NCBI RefSeq assembly: GCF_001633165.1
Contig: NZ_CP015418.1
Location: 2,666,001 to 2,730,000 of the forward strand
DNA from: Rhodovulum sulfidophilum DSM 1374
GTDB taxonomy: Bacteria; Pseudomonadota; Alphaproteobacteria; Rhodobacterales; Rhodobacteraceae
Length of the DNA: 64,000 bases
Reading direction: 5' to 3'
Program-made: the position numbers and the translations under genes
Notes under the pieces: model-generated
Seen by the model: only the letters and a program-made list of their open reading frames with translations
Told to the model about the DNA's origin: nothing
Database searches by the model: none
In this document: one piece after another, positions 1-7,566 of the stretch
Layout: every line of letters starts with the position of its first letter
Numbering within the stretch: position 1 is the first letter of the stretch

Positions 1-149
1 TGCGGTGGCAGATGCCCCGAGGCGACGGCGGGGGTGATCCCGGCCGTGCTCAACGCCCGTCCCGCCAGATGCGCCGTCAGGATAGAGGCGCGTCTCGGGG
101 CGTCGATCCGTGCGGCGATGATGGGCGAAATGTCGGGGCCATCCTTCAT
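1..149 (-). CDS. ArsR-type HTH regulator, N-terminal fragment, possibly degraded
   Basis: This open frame starts at the ATG complementary to 147-149 and runs off the left edge after 49 codons. It opens MKDGPDISPI and continues with RRASILTAHLAGRAL and then ITPAVASGHL. That layout matches the N-terminus of the ArsR-family regulators common in this bacterial group, which read roughly MKxGPDIA...DPARA.ML..L.GG.ALTA.ELA...GVTP.TAS.HL. Compared with that pattern, about five residues are missing between ALS and GITP, inside the winged-helix DNA-reading region. The gene may therefore be degraded, or simply divergent. The gene start lies in the window and the rest does not, so no effector can be named. 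Confidence 0.4.
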   Translation of the reverse strand, partial: MKDGPDISPIIAARIDAPRRASILTAHLAGRALSTAGITPAVASGHLPP

Positions 150-494
150 GGCGCAAGCCTTCCGGGCCTTGGCTTCGGGGGCAAGCCGAAAGCCCTGTGC
201 GTGCCCCTCGGGAAGCGCCGGACCGCCTGTTCCGGGAGAATGAATGGCTCGGGGGCCGTTCGGCAGACCGCCTCAAGGGGAAAGAGACCGACAGGCATGA
301 CGGCCGGAGTGCAGGGCCGTCGATCCGCCGCGCGCCGGGCCGGATCTGCGCGCATTGGCTCGGAAGCTGCTGCGCCTCGTGCCGACCTTGCCGGGCTGTC
401 ACCGCATCTGTTGCAGGATATGGGCCTATTAAAACAAGGCGCGCCGCGAGGCAGCGCGCCCGTTCTGTCAGCGATGAGCACGTCGTCCCCGCGG
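150..494. other. 345-bp gap between the ArsR-type fragment and speD
   Basis: I see no convincing gene here. The stretch holds the speD terminator hairpin near 427-460 and otherwise only out-of-register open frames of the kind expected in high-GC DNA. Confidence 0.5.
427..460 (-). terminator. Rho-independent terminator of speD
   Basis: Read on the minus strand, a perfect 7-bp stem (GGCGCGC 438-444 with GCGCGCC 454-460) closes a 9-nt loop. It is followed by a T-rich tail complementary to 427-437. It lies 34 bp beyond the speD stop codon. Confidence 0.6.
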
Positions 495-1001
495 TCAGGC
501 CGCGACGCGCGCGGCCACCACGTCCTCGCCGCGCAGCAGCTCCTTGACCCGGACGTCGCCCGCATCGAAGGCCGCGCGCAACACCTCGACCGCCCGCCAG
601 GGCTCGGCATCGCCGCACATGAAGACGTCGAAGGCGCCATAGCCGATCTCGGGCCATGTATGCACCGAGATATGGCTTTCGGCCAGCACCGCCACGCCGC
701 TTACGCCCTGCGGGCTGAACTTGTGCGTGTGGATATGCAGAAGCGTCGCGCCGCATTCGTCGACGCAGTCGCGGAACGCCTTCTGGATCCGGTCCTCGTC
801 ATCGAGACCGTCGCCATCGACCACCTCGATGATCAGATGGGTGCCGGCAAAGATCCGGCCTTCACGGCGAATGAAATGGTCGTCACGCGCAACGTCGAAG
901 ACGTCGCGAGTGGCGTCGACGGCCGGGTGGCCGTGGTGATCTTCCGCATGGGCGCCTGTCTCCAGACCGATCCCCAGTCGGAAGAGGTTGGCGTCAGACA
1001 T
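495..1001 (-). CDS. speD: S-adenosylmethionine decarboxylase proenzyme
   Basis: A 168-residue pyruvoyl enzyme that decarboxylates S-adenosylmethionine to give the aminopropyl donor for spermidine synthesis in the cytoplasm. The self-cleavage site AESHIS is present, giving Glu108/Ser109 as the cut and Ser109 as the source of the pyruvoyl group. His114 and Cys129 follow at the spacing typical of prokaryotic SpeD (+5 and +20 from the serine). The N-terminus is about 45 residues longer than the shortest SpeD proteins. The ATG is preceded by AAGGGG. No spermidine synthase gene lies next to it, so it appears monocistronic with its own terminator. Confidence 0.93.
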   Translation of the reverse strand: MSDANLFRLGIGLETGAHAEDHHGHPAVDATRDVFDVARDDHFIRREGRIFAGTHLIIEVVDGDGLDDEDRIQKAFRDCVDECGATLLHIHTHKFSPQGVSGVAVLAESHISVHTWPEIGYGAFDVFMCGDAEPWRAVEVLRAAFDAGDVRVKELLRGEDVVAARVAA

Positions 1002-1360
1002 GGCGCGCCCCTTCTTACCAGTAGATTGAATCCAGCCGGTCCCTTAGCGCCCCCCCGGGAAGATCCGAAGTTGGGATCGGGTCCGATCGTTTGCGTCACC
1101 TATGGAAGGTTGGGGATTCGATCAATAGCAAATTCTGGAAAAAGCCCAGAAAGCGCCGCGAGTCGTGCAGAAATCTGTCTTGCGGCGGCCGCGTCGGGGG
1201 CGTGACGGGGCAATGACGTGACGGCGTCTCGCAGAAGCGGAGGCCATGGGAAATTCTTGTCGGGTCAAGTTTGAACGATTAAAACCAACGCATGGGGGCC
1301 GTTCCGGGTGGGGCCGCGGCGGTCAGCCATTTGTATAAGTTCTTTTGGAGACGACTTGAT
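1002..1360. other. Divergent intergenic region speD / VPLPA protein
   Basis: A 359-bp spacer between divergent genes with no credible coding frame. It should hold the promoters of both. A weak -35/-10 pair for the rightward gene could be TTGTCG (1257-1262) with an AT-rich box near 1277-1284, but this is only a guess. Confidence 0.4.
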
Positions 1361-2395
1361 ATGAAAACGGAATTCCTGCTCGGGGCCGCGTTGGCGGTCT
1401 CTCTTGGAGCGGCTGCGCCCGCGGCGACATTGTCGGCATCGGAGATCCTCTCGCAATTCTCGATCGTGACCGCCGGCGATCTCGACACCAACCAGGACAA
1501 TTACGGCCGCGCCTATGTCGGCGGCAATCTGGAAACCTCGGGCAAGGCCGATTTCGCCAATCGCGACATGCCGGTCTCGGCCTATCCCGACGTGATCGTC
1601 GAGGGCAATGCGCGCGGGCCGGGCAGCATTCGGGTCGGCTCCGGCGGAACCACCCTGGCGGTCCGGGGCGACGTCTCTGTCGATACCGTGCAGTTCGGGG
1701 TCGAGCGGACCGGCGAGGTGCTGGTCGGCGGGACGCTGTCGGAGAGCACGAGACAGAATATCAACAACAAGGAAACGCCCACCTTCGACGGTGTCCGGGT
1801 CGAAAGCGGACTTGCGGGCGATCCCGGTTTCGAGGCGCTGTTCCCGACCGACATGGTCGAAACCCTGAACAGGGCGTCGGAGGATCTGTCGGCGCTTGCA
1901 GCGACCGGAGCCGCCACGGTCAGCGGCGGCAACACGCTGAACATCGACGCCACCAGCGGCGGGCTCAACGTCTACAATTTCGATATCTCCGATTTCGGCG
2001 GCGCCATCGGTCAGATCGATTTCAGCCTGGGCGCGACCGACACCCTGATCCTGAATGTGTCGGGGTCTTCGATCCTGTTCGAGGACAATCTGCTGGGCCT
2101 GCAGGCCGCCGACGGCCAGCGCATCATCTGGAATTTCTACGAGGCGACCGCGGTCGATATCGATCGGATGGTCTATGGAACGGTGCTGGCCGGCAATGCC
2201 GCGCTGACCAATTCGACGGCCATCGAGGGCAATGTCTTCGCGGCCTCGGCCGTTCTGCGCGGTCAGGTTCATCTTCAGCCCTTCGCGGGCGAGCTGCCTC
2301 CGACCGATCCGGCCCCGGTTCCGCTTCCGGCCACGCTGCCGATGCTTGCCGCGGGCCTCGGCCTGGTCGGGCTGATGCGCCGCCGCCCGAGCTGA
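1361..2395 (+). CDS. Secreted choice-of-anchor A family protein with VPLPA C-terminal sorting signal
   Basis: A 344-residue predicted extracellular protein. It has a signal peptide (MKTEFLLGAALAVSLGAAAP), a body matching the choice-of-anchor A domain (FSIVTAGDLDTNQDNYGRAY, GGNLETSG), and a C-terminal tripartite tail: VPLPA at 320-324, a hydrophobic stretch, then RRRPS. That tail is the VPLPA variant of PEP-CTERM signals, which are normally handled by an exosortase-type system on the way to the cell surface. I chose the ATG at 1361 because GGAG lies ten bases upstream and the signal peptide starts there; an in-frame ATG at 1292 has neither. It is monocistronic, with a hairpin after the stop. 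Its substrate or partner is unknown. Confidence 0.75.
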   Translation: MKTEFLLGAALAVSLGAAAPAATLSASEILSQFSIVTAGDLDTNQDNYGRAYVGGNLETSGKADFANRDMPVSAYPDVIVEGNARGPGSIRVGSGGTTLAVRGDVSVDTVQFGVERTGEVLVGGTLSESTRQNINNKETPTFDGVRVESGLAGDPGFEALFPTDMVETLNRASEDLSALAATGAATVSGGNTLNIDATSGGLNVYNFDISDFGGAIGQIDFSLGATDTLILNVSGSSILFEDNLLGLQAADGQRIIWNFYEATAVDIDRMVYGTVLAGNAALTNSTAIEGNVFAASAVLRGQVHLQPFAGELPPTDPAPVPLPATLPMLAAGLGLVGLMRRRPS

Positions 2396-2420
2396 GCCCA
2401 CAGCGGCTTCAAATGGCGGG

Positions 2421-2442
2421 CGCCGGCCGGAAAGGGCCGGCG
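2421..2442 (+). terminator. Hairpin after the VPLPA protein gene
   Basis: A perfect 8-bp stem CGCCGGCC (2421-2428) / GGCCGGCG (2435-2442) with a GGAAAG loop, 26 bp past the stop. The following sequence is only weakly T-rich, so it may be a weak terminator or just an mRNA 3' stem. Confidence 0.4.
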
Positions 2443-2494
2443 TCCTGCATTTCGGGGCGACCTGATGTGCCTGGAAATGGGGTATTCTGATACC

Positions 2495-2516
2495 TAATTC
2501 ATAAGCGCATGAATTA
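2495..2516. promoter_or_regulatory. AT-rich operator-like palindrome upstream of rplM
   Basis: TAATTCAT (2495-2502) and ATGAATTA (2509-2516) form a perfect 8-bp inverted repeat around a 6-nt spacer. It sits in an unusually AT-rich patch 125 bp upstream of rplM. The length and symmetry suit a dimeric repressor site, but I cannot name a regulator. Confidence 0.35.
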
Positions 2517-2542
2517 TAATGATTAATCAGGCGTCAGCGCTC

Positions 2543-2571
2543 TTGACCTGCGCGGGGAAATGCTTAGAAAG
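2543..2571 (+). promoter_or_regulatory. Possible rplM-rpsI promoter
   Basis: TTGACC at 2543-2548 is a good -35 element for the housekeeping sigma factor. The -10 region is unclear: TTAGAA near 2564-2569 is closer than ideal, and the hexamer at 17-bp spacing is poor. The location, about 70 bp ahead of the ribosomal protein genes, is sensible. Confidence 0.3.
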
Positions 2572-2640
2572 CGTCCATCCGAGTTCCGGGGCGGTCCACC
2601 GTTCCCGGGCCGATCTTTCAGCCGATACAGGGCAGAGCCA

Positions 2641-3105
2641 ATGAAAACCTTTACCGCTACCCCGGCGGATATCGAGAAGAAATGGATCGTGATCGACGCC
2701 GAGGGCGTCGTTCTCGGCCGTCTTGCCTCGATCATCGCCATGCGTCTGCGCGGCAAGCACAAGCCGTCCTTCACGCCCCACATGGACATGGGCGACAACG
2801 TGATCGTCATCAATGCCGACAAGGTGCAGATGACGGGCAAGAAGCGCAGCGACAAGAAATACTACTGGCATACCGGCCATCCGGGCGGGATCAAGCACCG
2901 CACCGCCGCGCAGATCCTCGAAGGCGCCCATCCCGAGCGCGTCGTGACTGCCGCCGTCAAGCGCATGCTGCCGGGCAACCGCCTGAGCCGCCAGCAGATG
3001 ACCAATCTGCGCGTCTATGCCGGGGCCGAGCATCCCCACGAGGCCCAGAATCCCGAAGTGCTGGACGTCAAGTCCATGAACTCGAAGAACACCCGGAGCG
3101 CGTGA
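2641..3105 (+). CDS. rplM: 50S ribosomal protein L13
   Basis: A 154-residue protein of the large ribosomal subunit, assembled early onto 23S rRNA. The family signature is clear: [16 protein letters not shown] near the N-terminus, [14 protein letters not shown], and the [17 protein letters not shown] segment. The start at 2641 follows GGCAGAGCC, and the protein begins [15 protein letters not shown] as in alphaproteobacterial L13. Upstream in-frame ATGs would add non-conserved residues. Its TGA overlaps the rpsI ATG (ATGA), so the two are translationally coupled, as in most bacteria. Confidence 0.97.
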   Translation: MKTFTATPADIEKKWIVIDAEGVVLGRLASIIAMRLRGKHKPSFTPHMDMGDNVIVINADKVQMTGKKRSDKKYYWHTGHPGGIKHRTAAQILEGAHPERVVTAAVKRMLPGNRLSRQQMTNLRVYAGAEHPHEAQNPEVLDVKSMNSKNTRSA

Positions 3106-3596
3106 TGGCCGAAGAAATCAAATCTCTCGACGAGCTGCAGTCGGTCGTGTCCGGCACGCCTGCCGCTTCGGCGGACGAGGATACGCCCCGTGAACCGGTT
3201 CGCGATTCGCTCGGCCGTTCCTATGCCACCGGCAAGCGGAAGGACGCGGTCGCCCGTGTCTGGATCAAGCCGGGTTCCGGCAAGGTCACCGTCAACGGCA
3301 AGGACATCAACGCCTATTTCGCGCGTCCCGTGCTGCAGATGATCCTGCGCCAGCCCTTCACCGTGGCCGGTGTCGAGGACCAGTTCGACGTGATGGCGAC
3401 GGTTGCGGGCGGCGGCCTGTCGGGGCAGGCCGGTGCGGTCAAGCACGGCATCTCGAAGGCGCTGCAGCTCTACGATCCGAGCCTGCGCGGCGCGCTCAAG
3501 GCGGCCGGCTTCCTGACCCGCGACAGCCGGGTCGTGGAACGGAAGAAATACGGCCGCCGCAAGGCCCGCCGGAGCTTCCAGTTCTCGAAACGCTGA
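3105..3596 (+). CDS. rpsI: 30S ribosomal protein S9
   Basis: A 163-residue small-subunit protein. The S9 core begins at [16 protein letters not shown] and ends in the conserved C-terminal tail [17 protein letters not shown], whose last basic residues reach the P-site tRNA. An acidic N-terminal extension of about 35 residues precedes the core, which is usual in this group compared with the 130-residue E. coli protein. It overlaps rplM by the ATGA junction and is followed 22 bp later by a strong terminator, which closes a two-gene operon. Confidence 0.97.
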   Translation: MAEEIKSLDELQSVVSGTPAASADEDTPREPVRDSLGRSYATGKRKDAVARVWIKPGSGKVTVNGKDINAYFARPVLQMILRQPFTVAGVEDQFDVMATVAGGGLSGQAGAVKHGISKALQLYDPSLRGALKAAGFLTRDSRVVERKKYGRRKARRSFQFSKR

Positions 3597-3618
3597 TCCG
3601 CGTTTTCCGGATTTCGAA

Positions 3619-3650
3619 GGGCCGTGCCGAAAGGTGCGGCCCTTTTCCTT
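3619..3650 (+). terminator. Rho-independent terminator of rplM-rpsI
   Basis: A 10-bp stem (GGGCCGTGCC 3619-3628 with GGTGCGGCCC 3633-3642, two G-U pairs), a GAAA tetraloop and a TTTTCCTT tail. Confidence 0.88.
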
Positions 3651-3880
3651 TGCGGGCCGGACCGTCAACGCTTCCTTGCATGACGGCCGGGCATCGCCCG
3701 CGGGACCCGGTCGGAGATCAGCGCGCGTTTGGATCCGCGGATCAGGTCGTCTTCGCGCCTCGGCGCGGGGGCGAGGTGCCGGAAAGGGACGGGCGCTACC
3801 GTCCGGATCGGCCTGCGCGATCATGTCGGCCTTGCCAAGCGTGCTGTCGCCAGCAACCGGGAAGGGGCCTTCGCTCGGAA

Positions 3881-3910
3881 CGCCTGATCGCCTGATCGCC
3901 TGATCGCCTG
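3881..3910. repeat. Tandem octamer CGCCTGAT, 3.75 copies
   Basis: Three exact copies of CGCCTGAT (3881-3904) followed by CGCCTG (3905-3910), in the gap between rpsI and the ABC operon. It is the type of short repeat that changes copy number by replication slippage. No gene overlaps it, so a function is not evident. Confidence 0.8.
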
Positions 3911-4004
3911 CGACAGCAGAGCAGGACGCGAGACTTTGCAAGGATGAAGGCAATCGCCTGAAAGGTCACGGCGCCTCGCATGGACGGCGAAGGCTGCTGC
4001 CCTG

Positions 4005-6086
4005 CTATTCGGCCGCGCTGCGGAAGACCGGCTCCATCTCGTCGAGCGTCTCGGGCGGAAGGTGGCAGAGGATGGAATGGCCGGGCCCAAGCTCGACCAT
4101 CGGCGGCAATTCGCGGGAGCATAGGTCGCCCGGAACCCTCTGCGCCCAGCGGCAGCGGGTCTGGAACGGGCAGCCGGGCGGCGGGTTCATGGCCGAGGGC
4201 ACCTCGCCCTCAAGCACGATCCGGGTCTTCTCGATGCGCGTATCGGGGACCGGCACCGCCGAGAGCAACGCCTCGGTATAGGGGTGGTAGGGCGGCGCGA
4301 AGACCTCCGCCGTGGGGCCGATCTCGACCACATGGCCGAGATACATCACCATCACCCGGTCGGCGAGATAGCGCACGATCGAGAGGTCATGCGAGATGAA
4401 GATCAGTGTGGTCCGGTGCGCGCGCTGGATCTCCATCAGCAGATCGGTCACCGCCGCCTGGACGCTGACATCGAGCGCCGAGACCGGCTCGTCGGCCACC
4501 ACGATGCGGGCATTGCCGGCAAAGGCGCGGGCGATGCCCACGCGCTGCTTCTGCCCGCCCGACAACTGGCGCGGCATGCGATCGGCGAAATCGCGCGGCA
4601 ACCCGACTAGATCGAGCAGCTCGAACATCCGTTCGCGTCGCGCGCGGCCGCTCTTGCCGATGCCGAAGACCTCGAGCGCACGCAGGATCTGGCGGCCGAC
4701 CCGCTGCGCAGGGTTGAGCGTGTCGAACGGGTTCTGAAACACCATCTGCAGATCTGCGACGGTCCGGCGTTTGCGCTTCTGCACCGGGGTGTTCTGCAAC
4801 TCGTGACCGTCCAGCAGCATCTGCCCGGCGGTCGCGGTCTCGAGCCCGAGCAGCACCCTGGCAAGGGTGGACTTGCCGCAGCCGGATTCGCCGACGATGG
4901 CCAGCGTCTCGGCGGTGCGGGCCTCGAAGTTGACGGTCTCATTGGCGCGGAGAAGCGCGCGACGGCGGGGCCCGAACAGGCCTCCGGAGGAGACCTCATA
5001 GTGTTTCCGCAGATCGGTGACGGTCAGCACCGGCGGCCCGACCCCGCCTTGGGGCGCGTTTGCCGGTCGGGAGGCGCGGCTTTGCCAGTCGATCTCCTCT
5101 AAACGGAGGCAACGCGCCTCATGGCCGCTTTGACGGGTCGTGGGGTCGGGCACCGGCCGCATGGCGATTTCGGTGGCGTCGCAGAGCCCGGCGACGGCAT
5201 GGGCGCAGCGGGGCGCGAAGTTGCAGCCACGGGGGCGGTCCTGCGGCATCAGGAAACTGCCCGGGATGGTCTCGAGCCGCCCCGTGGTCTTGTCGCTGCC
5301 GGGTCGCGGGATCGAGCGGAAGAGCGCCTGTGTATAGGGGTGACGCATCCGCTCGAAGACCTGGCGCACCGGGCCCCGCTCGACCGCTTCGCCCGAATAC
5401 ATCACGCAGATCCGGTCGCAGACCTCGCCTATCAGGCCGAGATTATGCGAGATGAAGAGAAGGGCGGTGCCGTATTTCCGGCCGAGGCCGCGTATCAGGT
5501 CGATGATGGCCGCCTCGACGGTCACGTCGAGCGCGGTGGTCGGCTCGTCGAGGATCAGCAGGTCCGGTCGCGACATCAGCGCCATCGCGATCACGATCCG
5601 TTGCTGCTGTCCGCCGGAAAGCTGGTGCGGATAGGCGTTCAGGATGCGGCCGGGATCGGGCAGGCCGACATCGGCGACCATCGCCTCGGCCAATGCCCTT
5701 GCCTCGGCGCGCGAGGCGCGGCGGTGCAGCATCGGCACCTCCATCAGCTGGCGGCCGATCCGCATCGCCGGGTTGAGGCTTGCCGTCGGCTCCTGGTAGA
5801 CCATCGCGATCTCGTTGCCGCGGATGCGGCGGAGCTCGGCGGCCGGAAGCTGGCCGAGGTCGCGTCCGCGAAAGCGGATCGTGCCGCCGGTGATGCGGCC
5901 GCTCGGGCCGAGATCGCGCAGGATGCCGAGCGCGACGGTGGATTTGCCGCAGCCTGATTCGCCCACGAGTCCGACCGCCTCACCGGCGGAGATCGAGAGC
6001 GAGAATGCCTCGACCGCGGGAATGTCGCCCTTGCGCGAGGAAAACCCGATGGAAAGCCGGTCGATGACAAGGAGCGGCTCGGTCAT
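4005..6086 (-). CDS. Dipeptide/oligopeptide ABC transporter, two ATPase domains fused (DppD-DppF type)
   Basis: A 693-residue energy-coupling protein on the inner face of the membrane. It carries two complete nucleotide-binding domains in tandem. Domain 1 has Walker A GESGCGKST at 42-50, the LSGGQ signature at 156-160 and Walker B LLILDE at 176-181. Domain 2 repeats Walker A at about 399-407, with its own LSGGQ and VVADEP. Each half ends with a Cys-containing oligopeptide-transporter motif (CNFAPRC at 288-294; CPFQTRC near the end). Single-chain fusions of this kind replace separate DppD and DppF. It is the last gene of a leftward operon with two permeases and a binding protein. Confidence 0.93.
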   Translation of the reverse strand: MTEPLLVIDRLSIGFSSRKGDIPAVEAFSLSISAGEAVGLVGESGCGKSTVALGILRDLGPSGRITGGTIRFRGRDLGQLPAAELRRIRGNEIAMVYQEPTASLNPAMRIGRQLMEVPMLHRRASRAEARALAEAMVADVGLPDPGRILNAYPHQLSGGQQQRIVIAMALMSRPDLLILDEPTTALDVTVEAAIIDLIRGLGRKYGTALLFISHNLGLIGEVCDRICVMYSGEAVERGPVRQVFERMRHPYTQALFRSIPRPGSDKTTGRLETIPGSFLMPQDRPRGCNFAPRCAHAVAGLCDATEIAMRPVPDPTTRQSGHEARCLRLEEIDWQSRASRPANAPQGGVGPPVLTVTDLRKHYEVSSGGLFGPRRRALLRANETVNFEARTAETLAIVGESGCGKSTLARVLLGLETATAGQMLLDGHELQNTPVQKRKRRTVADLQMVFQNPFDTLNPAQRVGRQILRALEVFGIGKSGRARRERMFELLDLVGLPRDFADRMPRQLSGGQKQRVGIARAFAGNARIVVADEPVSALDVSVQAAVTDLLMEIQRAHRTTLIFISHDLSIVRYLADRVMVMYLGHVVEIGPTAEVFAPPYHPYTEALLSAVPVPDTRIEKTRIVLEGEVPSAMNPPPGCPFQTRCRWAQRVPGDLCSRELPPMVELGPGHSILCHLPPETLDEMEPVFRSAAE

Positions 6087-6110
6087 CCGGCGATCCGCTC
6101 GGTAAGGGGC

Positions 6111-6133
6111 ACGAATTTTCGACGAAAATTCGT
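6111..6133. repeat. Perfect 23-bp palindrome between permease and ATPase genes
   Basis: ACGAATTTTCG (6111-6121), a single A, and CGAAAATTCGT (6123-6133) form an 11-bp perfect inverted repeat. It lies in the 54-bp gap between the stop of the permease and the start of the ATPase gene. In the transcript it would form a hairpin ahead of the ATPase start. It is AT-rich against the surrounding GC, and could be an intergenic repeat or an mRNA processing element. Confidence 0.6.
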
Positions 6134-6140
6134 CATCGCG

Positions 6141-7556
6141 TCAATCCTTCAGGCTTTCCTCGCGGAGCCCGTCCGCAAGCAGGTTCAGGCCCAGAACGAG
6201 GCTCATGATCGCAATCGCGGGCACCAGCGGCGGAAACGGCACGAATTGCAGAAGCCCCCTGCCGGCATTGATCGACGTGCCCCAGTCGGGGCTTTCGGGC
6301 GGCAGGCCGAGACCGAAGAAGCCGAGCGTGCCCAGAAGGATGGTGGTGTAGCCGATCCTGAGGCAGAAATCGACGAGCAGCGGCCCGCGCGCATTGGGCA
6401 GGATCTCCCACAGCATGATGTACCACGCTCCCTCGCCGCGGGTCTGCGCCGCGGCCACGTAATCGCGGCTGCGGAGATCGAGCGTCAGTCCGCGCACGAT
6501 CCGGAACACCGAAGGCGCGTTGACGAAGACCACCGAGACGAAGACGATCAGCGCGCCCGGGGGCAAGGCCACGAGCCCCAGCGGATCGGCATCCCAGGCG
6601 AGCCCGGCATAAAGCCAGCCGCCCAGGACCAGCGTTGTCGCGATCAGTCCGGCGCAGAGCGGCGGGCGGGTCCGGAAGCGCGACTTCCACAGGATCGTCA
6701 GGAAGATCAGCGGGAAGAGGAACAGCACTCCCGCCATGTAGCGCGGCACGCCCATCGCCACGATCTCGGGCGTCACCAGCAGGAAGAAAAGCAGGATCAC
6801 CGGAAAGGCCAGCACCAGATTGGCGAGGAAGGTGAGCCCCGTATCCAGGCGGCCGCCGAGATAGCCGGCCGGCAGCCCGAGCGTGATCCCCACCATGAAG
6901 GCGAAGACGGTCGCGGCGGGCGCAATCGCCAGCACCACCCGCGCGCCGCTTACCGCGCGCGAGAAGACATCGCGTCCGAGCGCGTCGCCGCCGAGAAGGT
7001 AGTAGCCATAGGCTGTGCCGTCATGGCCGGGCAGGGGGGTGCCGGGCGGCTTGTTCTTCATGCCCGCAATCACGTCGGTGACCGGGTCGAACGGCGCGAT
7101 CTGCCCGGCGAAAAGCGCGGCGAAGATCCAGAACAGCACCAGCCCGAGCCCGACAGCGCCGGCCGGGTTGCCCGGCAGGTGGCCGAGCAGGCCCAGCCGT
7201 CTGCGGAACAGCGCGATCAGCGCGAGGCTCGCCCCAAGCGACAGCCAGACCGGCCAGAGCCGGGTCGCGATCCGCCCCAGAATGCCCTTCGCCTCGGGCG
7301 GCGCCAGCATCCCGCCGATCACGAAGGCCAGGATCACCGCCGCCACGGCCCCGAGCGACAGGCGGAAAAGCCCACCCGTCACCCGCGCCGCCTTGCCGGG
7401 GCGGAACCGCGCAGCCTCGGACCCCGGGGCGATCCGGCCCCCGGCCAGCAGCGCGACCGGATGGGCGAGCGCGGCAAGCGTCAGGACGACCAGCGCGGTC
7501 TCCAGCGCCGGGACCAGCCAGGGGCCCAGCGCGCCGGTCCAGCTCAGCCGCTCCAT
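6141..7556 (-). CDS. ABC transporter permease, DppC/OppC type with extended N-terminus
   Basis: A 471-residue integral membrane subunit of the peptide-type importer. The C-terminal 300 residues are a normal BPD-type permease, including the EAA-like loop DYVAAAQTRGEGAWYIMLWE that docks on the ATPase. The first 170 residues carry additional hydrophobic segments (for example PWLVPALETALVVLTLAALA) not found in typical 300-residue DppC proteins. A long insertion around 300-350 adds further hydrophobic stretches. The gene starts ten bases after the DppB-type stop, so the two are coupled. It pairs with the DppB-type permease to form the pore. Confidence 0.85.
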   Translation of the reverse strand: MERLSWTGALGPWLVPALETALVVLTLAALAHPVALLAGGRIAPGSEAARFRPGKAARVTGGLFRLSLGAVAAVILAFVIGGMLAPPEAKGILGRIATRLWPVWLSLGASLALIALFRRRLGLLGHLPGNPAGAVGLGLVLFWIFAALFAGQIAPFDPVTDVIAGMKNKPPGTPLPGHDGTAYGYYLLGGDALGRDVFSRAVSGARVVLAIAPAATVFAFMVGITLGLPAGYLGGRLDTGLTFLANLVLAFPVILLFFLLVTPEIVAMGVPRYMAGVLFLFPLIFLTILWKSRFRTRPPLCAGLIATTLVLGGWLYAGLAWDADPLGLVALPPGALIVFVSVVFVNAPSVFRIVRGLTLDLRSRDYVAAAQTRGEGAWYIMLWEILPNARGPLLVDFCLRIGYTTILLGTLGFFGLGLPPESPDWGTSINAGRGLLQFVPFPPLVPAIAIMSLVLGLNLLADGLREESLKD

Positions 7557-7566
7557 CCCGGCCCCC

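Larger units (their letters stand above)
3597..4004. other. Intergenic region after rpsI
   Basis: 408 bp without a credible gene. It contains the rpsI terminator and a short tandem repeat (3881-3910). The leftward ABC operon ends at its far side. Confidence 0.5.

Noticed and set aside
12..1205. A 397-codon plus-strand frame over speD
   Set aside because: SpeD on the minus strand has its full self-cleavage site and catalytic residues, so the opposite frame is a shadow.
3881..3910. Tandem repeats considered as a CRISPR array
   Set aside because: The unit is 8 bp with no spacers and no cas genes nearby. No CRISPR array was seen anywhere in the window.
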